From: Chloroflexota bacterium
Lineage (GTDB): Bacteria > Chloroflexota > Anaerolineae > Aggregatilineales > Phototrophicaceae
Assembly (NCBI GenBank): GCA_023430545.1
Contig: JAEZAF010000150.1
Location: 1 to 10,208, forward strand
Length of the DNA stretch: 10,208 nt
Direction of reading: 5' to 3'
The notes beneath the pieces are model-generated. The model was given only the letters and a program-made list of their open reading frames with translations. It was not told the origin of the DNA and ran no database searches. A program made the translations under genes and the position numbers. How positions within the stretch are numbered: position 1 is the stretch's first letter; every line of letters begins with the position of its first letter. This document shows positions 5,626 to 10,208 of this stretch, piece after piece.

Positions 5626-7077
5626 ATGAATGTGCGCGTCCGGTCTCGGTTTCTGTGGGTATCAGGCATCGTTCTGGCAGCCCTGCTGGCCTTATTTCTG
5701 CCTTCAGGTAAAACGCTGAAGGCCCAACAGGTCCAGCAGGCACAGCAGGCACCAGACACCACACAGCCCGTGATTCTCTATCTCTTCCACGGTGAGGGCT
5801 GCCCCTACTGCCGCGCAGAACGGGAATATCTGACCGGGCTTCAGGCCGCCAACCCGCACCTCATCGTCCGCGAATATGAGATCTATCACAACGAGGACAA
5901 CCGGCGCTATCTGCATCAGATGCTCGCCCTGCGCGGCGCACAGCCAAGCGGTGTCCCGGTCACCTTTATCGGGGATCGTCACTGGATCGGCTTCAGTGAC
6001 AGCATCGCCAGCCAGATCGAAGACACCATCGCCGCCTGTCAGCGAAACACCTGCGCTGATCCGGGACGGGGAATCGTCCCCATCGCGAATCCGACATGGC
6101 CGCAGCTCAGTATAGATGCGAGTGATCCCGCCCTTTCCGCCGAAAACGCCACCCTTACCCTTCCCCTGATCGGTGAAGTCAGCCTGTCCGGGCTGTCGTT
6201 GGGGGTCAGCACCTCGCTGATCGCATTTGTGGACGGCTTCAATCCCTGCTCACTATGGGTGCTCTCGCTGCTGCTGGGGCTGGTACTGCATTCCGGTTCG
6301 CGTCGCAAGGTCATGATCGTCGGCGTAACCTTCCTCACCGTGACCTCCGCCGTCTACATGCTGTTTATCGTCGGACTGTTCAGCATCTTCAGTTTTGTCG
6401 GCTTCATTGGCTGGATTCAGGTCGCCGTCGCGCTGATGGCGCTGGCTTTTGCGTTCATCAACATCAAGGATTATTTCTGGTACAAACAGGGGCCGTCGCT
6501 CACCATCTCAGACCGGCACAAGCCGAAGCTCTATCGCGATATGCGAGGACTGCTTGCCAGCGACAAATCCGCACCCGCACTAATCGGTGCGACAGCCGTC
6601 ATGGCACTGGGCGTGACACTGGTTGAATTACCCTGCACCTCCGGCCTGCCGGTGATGTGGACCAACCTGATTTCAGCCAATCAGGTCTCCGGCCTGGACT
6701 TTGCCCTGCTGCTGGGGCTGTACATGCTGATCTTTCTCGCCGACGAACTGCTGGTCTTTGGCTCCGTCGTCCTGACACTCAAGGCGAGCCGGTTCGAGGA
6801 AAAGCATGGCCGCATCCTCAAGCTCATCGGCGGTATGGTAATGCTGGCGCTGGCCGCCGTCATGCTGATCGACCCGGCCATCATGAACAATCTGACAAGT
6901 TCACTGCTGGTCTTTGCCGCCGCGATCGCCGCCGCTCTAGCCATCCTCGTACTGCACCGGCAGATCCTGCCCCAGTACGGCATCCACATCGGCAGTGAAG
7001 CACTATCCGCAAAGTCACCGGCCTCAAAACGCCGCAAGCACCCACAGAGACACCACCGCCGCCGCATCAGTCATTGA
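5626..7077 (+). CDS. Secreted thioredoxin-like (CPYC) domain fused to CcdA/DsbD-like membrane domain
   Basis: A 483-residue membrane protein joining two redox parts. Residues 1-35 are a signal peptide or anchor (RVRSRFLWVSGIVLAALLAL). A thioredoxin/glutaredoxin-like domain (about 46-140) follows, with active site GCPYC (C59, C62) and a probable cis-Pro at P111 in SGVPVTFIG. The membrane domain (about 185-445) has the CcdA/DsbD signatures: C208 in DGFNPCSLWVLSLLLGL and C337 in VELPCTSGLPV, plus about seven or eight hydrophobic spans. In DsbD/CcdA this cysteine pair carries electrons from cytosolic thioredoxin outward; here the fused domain is the obvious receiver. C138 and C143 are an additional pair between the domains. 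The tail (465-483) is His/Arg-rich, presumably cytosolic. I chose ATG 5626 (GGTGGGA 5 bases upstream) because it starts at the signal peptide; ATG 5596 is in frame but coincides with the expected transcription start. Likely roles are reducing apocytochrome c or misoxidised exported proteins. Confidence 0.88.
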   Translation: MNVRVRSRFLWVSGIVLAALLALFLPSGKTLKAQQVQQAQQAPDTTQPVILYLFHGEGCPYCRAEREYLTGLQAANPHLIVREYEIYHNEDNRRYLHQMLALRGAQPSGVPVTFIGDRHWIGFSDSIASQIEDTIAACQRNTCADPGRGIVPIANPTWPQLSIDASDPALSAENATLTLPLIGEVSLSGLSLGVSTSLIAFVDGFNPCSLWVLSLLLGLVLHSGSRRKVMIVGVTFLTVTSAVYMLFIVGLFSIFSFVGFIGWIQVAVALMALAFAFINIKDYFWYKQGPSLTISDRHKPKLYRDMRGLLASDKSAPALIGATAVMALGVTLVELPCTSGLPVMWTNLISANQVSGLDFALLLGLYMLIFLADELLVFGSVVLTLKASRFEEKHGRILKLIGGMVMLALAAVMLIDPAIMNNLTSSLLVFAAAIAAALAILVLHRQILPQYGIHIGSEALSAKSPASKRRKHPQRHHRRRISH

Positions 7078-7158
7078 CGCCGGTTGAATAGGGATAACAA
7101 TCGGGCAGAGCGATGTATTCCACATAGGCAGCAACTTTAGAGATTTGAGGCGAAAAAA

Positions 7159-7379
7159 GCCCCCTGTCCCCGACCCTATCCCGGTGCAACAAGTTGCACT
7201 ACCCAGTGCGGGTCCGACGGGAAGTGCATCCGTCGTCCAGTTCGAGGGAAAGGGTGAAAAACAGGTCACTGTAGTAGTCAATTCCCTTCCCTCGGAATGC
7301 AAACCGAGGTTGCGTAGCAAGCTCCGGTTTGCCGAGTGGGGGAAGGGAAAGCGGAATTTATTCCGCAGGGATGGGGGGC
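7159..7379 (+). other. 221-base nested inverted-repeat element: structured RNA or MITE-like insertion
   Basis: The ends can pair: 7159-7170 with 7368-7379, 12 continuous pairs including two G-T. Inside are: GACCC/GGGTC (7172-7176 with 7210-7214) enclosing the perfect hairpin GTGCAAC-AA-GTTGCAC (7184-7199); CGACGG/CCGTCG (7215-7220 with 7230-7235); a long hairpin whose base is TTCCCTTCCC (7282-7291) with GGGAAGGGAA (7340-7349) and whose tip is GCAAACCGAG/CTC-GGTTTGC (7299-7308 with 7322-7332) capped by TTGC-GTA-GCAA; and the perfect hairpin GCGGAAT-TT-ATTCCGC (7351-7366). The G-T pairs in the closing stem would be A-C mismatches on the other strand, so a plus-strand RNA is favoured. I match it to no known RNA class; a miniature inverted-repeat element is the main alternative, though I see no target-site duplication. 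Confidence 0.5.
7339..7366 (-). terminator. Possible terminator of the beta-helix protein gene
   Basis: Read on the minus strand, the perfect 7-pair hairpin GCGGAAT-AA-ATTCCGC (7366-7351) is followed by TTTCCCTTCC. It lies 56 bases beyond the stop at 7422. The T-tract is interrupted by C residues, so termination may be weak. The hairpin is also part of the larger element. Confidence 0.3.
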
Positions 7380-7421
7380 AGCCGTGTCCACTCCCAACCG
7401 GTTTTTCTGGAGTTATCTCCG

Positions 7422-9110
7422 CTAATTACCCCGTCTTCCCCGGCGGCCCATCTCCCCGTGCAGCGTGACCGTCTCAGAGATCGTCAGGTCTGTGTACGGC
7501 GCGCCCGGTGTATACGTCCCGGATTCATACAATCCATCGACCGCCGTCCCATCTGAACTGCCGCCGACATAGACCGTATACGCCGCCCATGACTCCAGTT
7601 CCGGCGACGAAAACACAAGCGAGTTATAGGTCTTGGCAGGTTCAAATGTGAGGATCGACTCGCCCGCGCTGTTTTCGATATGGATCATCGTACCCGGTTC
7701 ATAGACCGATGTGAAATTGATCAGCAGCGAATTCTGTGTGGACGCCCGATCCGGAGCCTGCGCCATTGCCGAACTGCCCACCCCAATCAGCAAACCACCC
7801 GTCATGATAAAATGCCCATCGTAATCAACAGGCGCGTTCATGGTCCGCGTCGTCCCATTGACGATCACCACCCCATCAGTGATCTCGATGCTGCCATTCG
7901 AGTCGATACCATCCCCTTCGGCATCAATGACAAGGTGTCCACCCGTGATGTAAAGGATATAGTCCGGGTTTGCAGGCGCTCGACCTCCTGGGCCGCCTGA
8001 ACCGTCATTTCCACCGGCGACATTCACGCCATCATCACTCGAGACAATGCGGATCTCCCCGCCGTTGATCGCAATCACCGTCGCCTCAATCCCCTCATAG
8101 GACTGTACCACGCTGATCACCCCGCCGTTGATTTCCACAGCCCGGTCGGCATGGATCGCGTCATCACCGCTCGAAATCGAGATGACGCCGCCATCAATCC
8201 GAACAGCGTCGTTTGCATGAATACCATCGTCGGCGGTATCCAGTGTCAGAGTACCACCGTTCACATTCACCCGGACATCCGCCTTCAGCCCTTTGGCTGA
8301 ATCATCGCCGCCAATCGGAGCAAGGCTGCCCTCACCTGTCGTCACATTGAAATCACCGCCGTTGATCGTCAGCGTAGTGACCGCCTGCATGGCATCACCG
8401 CCCGCCTGTATATCGAACATGCCGCTTTCAATCAGGATGATCCCCAGATCGTCATCTTCGTTGTCCGCTTTCAGACCGTCACCCTGCGCATCCACCGTGA
8501 TGGTCGCGCCATCAATCGTCAGCGAGTCCTTACCTCGGATGCCATCATCCGGCGCACTGACATTCAGCACCGCATTCAGAAGTGTGAGTGTATCCTTGCT
8601 GGTGATCCCATCGTTGAAGTGTGCACTGACTGTCAGCGTCCCGCCGCCATCAATCGTCAGCGCATCATCACTGAACAGCGCCGCATTCGGTTCGTCATCT
8701 TCCGGATCTTCATAGACATAAACGGCGGCATCCGACAGGATATTCTCCGTGCTTTCCACCAGATAGATCACCGCGCTGCCCGCCTCTTTGATATAGAGTG
8801 GTGCGCTGGTGTCGCTGTGCATCGTGACACCGTTCAGGATCAGGTTCACAACGTCCTCGTCATCCGTATCGACGACAAGCTGACCATCATCCAGCACCCC
8901 GCTGAGACTGTACGTCCCGGCAGACACCACCGTGACGACATTATTTTCGACTTCCGCGCCTTCCCCATCGACCGTGATCGTATTGCCTTCCAGCACGATC
9001 TGCGTATCAACCCTCGGATACACCGTTTCCTGTGCCTGGATACGCCCAAACCCGATAACCGCCATCACACTGATCACCAACCCTGACACGGCTGACACTC
9101 TGTATTTCAT
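7422..9110 (-). CDS. Secreted beta-helix carbohydrate-binding protein, Cthe_2159-like
   Basis: A 562-residue exported protein. Residues 1-26 are a signal peptide (MKYRVSAVSGLVISVMAVIG, cleavage probably after IQA). The body is built of about ten repeated rungs of some 20-25 residues with the pattern I-x-G-G-x-h-x-h-(x)3-D-D-G-I-x-A, for example NDGITSKD, DDGIRGKD, GDGLKADN, DDGIHAND, GDDAIHAD, DDGVNVAG and GDGIDSNG. This is the signature of the Cthe_2159-type family, right-handed parallel beta-helices in which repeated Asp residues bind calcium and which bind polysaccharides (acidic sugars, cellulose). No catalytic residues are apparent, so binding rather than cleavage is expected. A Gly-rich insert (GGNDGSGGPGG) interrupts the repeats; the C-terminal part (from about 440) lacks them, and the protein ends in basic GRRGRRGN. 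GTG 9119, with GGGA 6 bases upstream, is an alternative start adding three residues; GTG 9149 is less likely. It is a single-gene unit, divergent from the aldo/keto reductase. Confidence 0.88.
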   Translation of the reverse strand: MKYRVSAVSGLVISVMAVIGFGRIQAQETVYPRVDTQIVLEGNTITVDGEGAEVENNVVTVVSAGTYSLSGVLDDGQLVVDTDDEDVVNLILNGVTMHSDTSAPLYIKEAGSAVIYLVESTENILSDAAVYVYEDPEDDEPNAALFSDDALTIDGGGTLTVSAHFNDGITSKDTLTLLNAVLNVSAPDDGIRGKDSLTIDGATITVDAQGDGLKADNEDDDLGIILIESGMFDIQAGGDAMQAVTTLTINGGDFNVTTGEGSLAPIGGDDSAKGLKADVRVNVNGGTLTLDTADDGIHANDAVRIDGGVISISSGDDAIHADRAVEINGGVISVVQSYEGIEATVIAINGGEIRIVSSDDGVNVAGGNDGSGGPGGRAPANPDYILYITGGHLVIDAEGDGIDSNGSIEITDGVVIVNGTTRTMNAPVDYDGHFIMTGGLLIGVGSSAMAQAPDRASTQNSLLINFTSVYEPGTMIHIENSAGESILTFEPAKTYNSLVFSSPELESWAAYTVYVGGSSDGTAVDGLYESGTYTPGAPYTDLTISETVTLHGEMGRRGRRGN

Positions 9111-9192
9111 TGGATACACACTGCACTTCCCTTTCTCACAGCACACCACTCAGACATCAACCCTCAGTCTGCGGGTTAAATATTTCACAGGT

Positions 9193-9220
9193 ATTGCGCA
9201 ATTGTAAGATCTTTTTACAA
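9193..9220. promoter_or_regulatory. Two adjacent palindromes between divergent genes
   Basis: ATTGCGCAAT at 9193-9202 is a perfect 10-base palindrome; TTGTAA at 9202-9207 and TTACAA at 9215-9220 form a 6-base inverted repeat with a 7-base gap. They lie in the 226 bases between the start of the beta-helix protein (minus) and that of the reductase (plus), where a regulator could act on both. Promoters here are not clear: TAAGAT at 9284-9289 is a possible -10 for the reductase, without a good -35. Confidence 0.3.
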
Positions 9221-9336
9221 AGCCGCAGGTCATCCAGTCACCCTGCACCAATGGGCAAACTGTGCCAGCCAGACGCGACGCGCTAAGATTACCGGTACAA
9301 AACCGCGAAATCGCAAGACCACAAGGAGTAAATCCA

Positions 9337-10208
9337 ATGGAATACCGGCCTTTGGGACGCACCGGCGTGATGGTTTCGAGCCTGTGTCTGGGAGTGATGA
9401 ACTTCGGCGGTGTCACCAGCACCGAGGACTCGATTGCGATGATCGACCGTGCGCTGGATGCAGGCATCAACTTTATCGATACCGCCAATGTCTATAACGC
9501 GGGAGAGAGCGAAGTCGTGCTCGGCAAGGCGCTGAAAGCCAACGGCAAACGCGACTCGATTGTGCTGGCGACCAAGGTCAACGGCGCGATGGGGGAAGGC
9601 CCGAATGATCGCGGCATCTCGCGTTATCACATCATCAAAGCCTGTGAGGAGTCGCTGCGCCGCCTGCAAACCGACCACATCGACCTGTATCAGCTTCACC
9701 GCCCCTCACTGACCATCCCGCAGGACGAAACCCTGCGTGCCCTCGATGATCTGGTGCGGTCTGGTAAGGTGCGCTATATCGGCAGCTCCACCTTCCCCGC
9801 GTGGATGGTGATGGAAGCCCTTGCCACCAGCGAGCGCCATAACCTCGTGCGCTTCGTCAGCGAACAGCCGCCCTATAACCTGCTGGATCGTCGGATCGAA
9901 AACGAACTGGTCCCGCTGTGTCAGAAATATGACATCGCCCTGCTGCCGTGGTCGCCGCTGGCCGGTGGAATTCTGGCTGGACGCTACAACACAAACGCGG
10001 CAAATTCAGCATCCGGAACAGCCTTCCCCGAAGGGTCACGCGCTCAGCGTCAGGGGGCAAGTTTTCAGGAACGCGTGACCGATCGCGGCCTTGAGGTTGC
10101 CCAGCGCGTCAGCGACATGGCCCGTGAGCGCGGCATGACCGCCTCGCAGTTTGCCCTGCTCTGGTGCCGGGATCAACCGGGCATCACCGCGCCGATCATC
10201 GGCCCACG
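9337..10208 (+). CDS. Aldo/keto reductase (3' end outside window)
   Basis: The first 290 codons of a cytosolic NAD(P)H-dependent oxidoreductase of the aldo/keto reductase superfamily, which reduces aldehydes or ketones to alcohols. It opens MEYRPLGRTGVMVSSLCLG, the typical first strand. The full catalytic tetrad is visible: D48 (FIDTAN), Y53 (VYNAGESE), K80 (LATKVNG) and H121 (DLYQLHRP). GKVRYIGSS (143-151), SEQPPYNLL (175-183), LLPWSPLAGGILAGRY (202-217) and the cofactor-binding end PIIGP (286-290) follow in the right order. Sequence style is closest to the YajO/general stress-type AKRs of about 320-340 residues, so about 30-50 residues are missing beyond the edge. Start: ATG 9337 with AAGGAG at 9323-9328, 8 bases away. 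It is divergent from the beta-helix gene. The physiological substrate cannot be told from sequence. Confidence 0.93.
   Translation, partial: MEYRPLGRTGVMVSSLCLGVMNFGGVTSTEDSIAMIDRALDAGINFIDTANVYNAGESEVVLGKALKANGKRDSIVLATKVNGAMGEGPNDRGISRYHIIKACEESLRRLQTDHIDLYQLHRPSLTIPQDETLRALDDLVRSGKVRYIGSSTFPAWMVMEALATSERHNLVRFVSEQPPYNLLDRRIENELVPLCQKYDIALLPWSPLAGGILAGRYNTNAANSASGTAFPEGSRAQRQGASFQERVTDRGLEVAQRVSDMARERGMTASQFALLWCRDQPGITAPIIGP

Larger units (their letters stand above)
7078..7421. other. Convergent intergenic region, no gene seen
   Basis: These 344 bases separate the 3' ends of two convergent genes. Nothing in them looks protein-coding: open frames (for example 7145-7468 plus) run through inverted repeats and into the 3' end of the opposite gene. 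The central two thirds are the structured element at 7159-7379. The first 80 bases show no clear terminator for the fusion gene; GGAG-TTAT-CTCC at 7409-7420 is a minor stem. Confidence 0.6.

Noticed and set aside
7230..7260. tRNA-like GTTCGAG (T-loop pattern) inside the structured element
   Set aside because: No acceptor stem, anticodon arm or CCA-compatible end can be built around it, so it is not a tRNA.
7145..7468. Plus-strand open frame of 107 codons in the convergent gap
   Set aside because: It consists of the inverted-repeat element read as protein and runs into the 3' end of the opposite gene; composition is not protein-like.
7422..9110. Repeats in the beta-helix gene as a CRISPR array or DNA satellite
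   Set aside because: The similarity is at the protein level (20-25-residue rungs) with diverged DNA; there are no identical repeats or spacers.

Overview
The window (about 57% GC by eye) looks like chromosome of a bacterium with extracytoplasmic thiol chemistry and lipoprotein-anchored c-type cytochrome. The gene set (BdbC/DsbB-type oxidase, membrane-anchored monohaem cytochrome c, thioredoxin-CcdA fusion, MshA-like glycosyltransferase, LON-domain protein, Cthe_2159-type beta-helix protein) would suit a Chloroflexota (Anaerolineae-like) genome. That placement is inference from gene content, not a search result.

Layout. The left edge holds the C-terminal part of an HD-domain phosphohydrolase (+), then a small unrecognised gene (+) with a good sigma70-type promoter and a bidirectional terminator. 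From about 4.03 kb back to 0.77 kb the minus strand carries a LON substrate-binding-domain protein, then, after a 212-base gap rich in short repeats, a two-gene operon: a FemAB/BioF2-like GNAT acyltransferase followed by a GT4 glycosyltransferase. From 4.44 to 7.08 kb the plus strand carries a redox block: a DsbB/BdbC disulfide oxidase, a lipoprotein cytochrome c, and, behind its own promoter and a perfect CRP/FNR-type palindrome, a secreted CPYC thioredoxin domain fused to a CcdA-like membrane domain. A convergent intergenic region of 344 bases (7078-7421) contains a 221-base element that can fold into a closed multi-branched structure. Then come a secreted beta-helix carbohydrate-binding protein (minus) and, divergently, an aldo/keto reductase (+) cut by the right edge.

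How the genes work together. The clearest functional unit is the redox block: an enzyme that puts disulfides into exported proteins, a haem protein whose own cysteines must be kept reduced for haem attachment, and a reductant-transfer protein that could supply that reduction. No DsbA partner is present in the window. The acyltransferase/glycosyltransferase pair probably decorates a cell-surface polymer or a small glycoconjugate.

The most unusual things are the 221-base structured element, the CRP-like site, the three equally spaced CGTCAT half-sites at the dsbB promoter, and the repeat-rich leader regions. No phage, transposase, CRISPR, tRNA or rRNA genes are seen.
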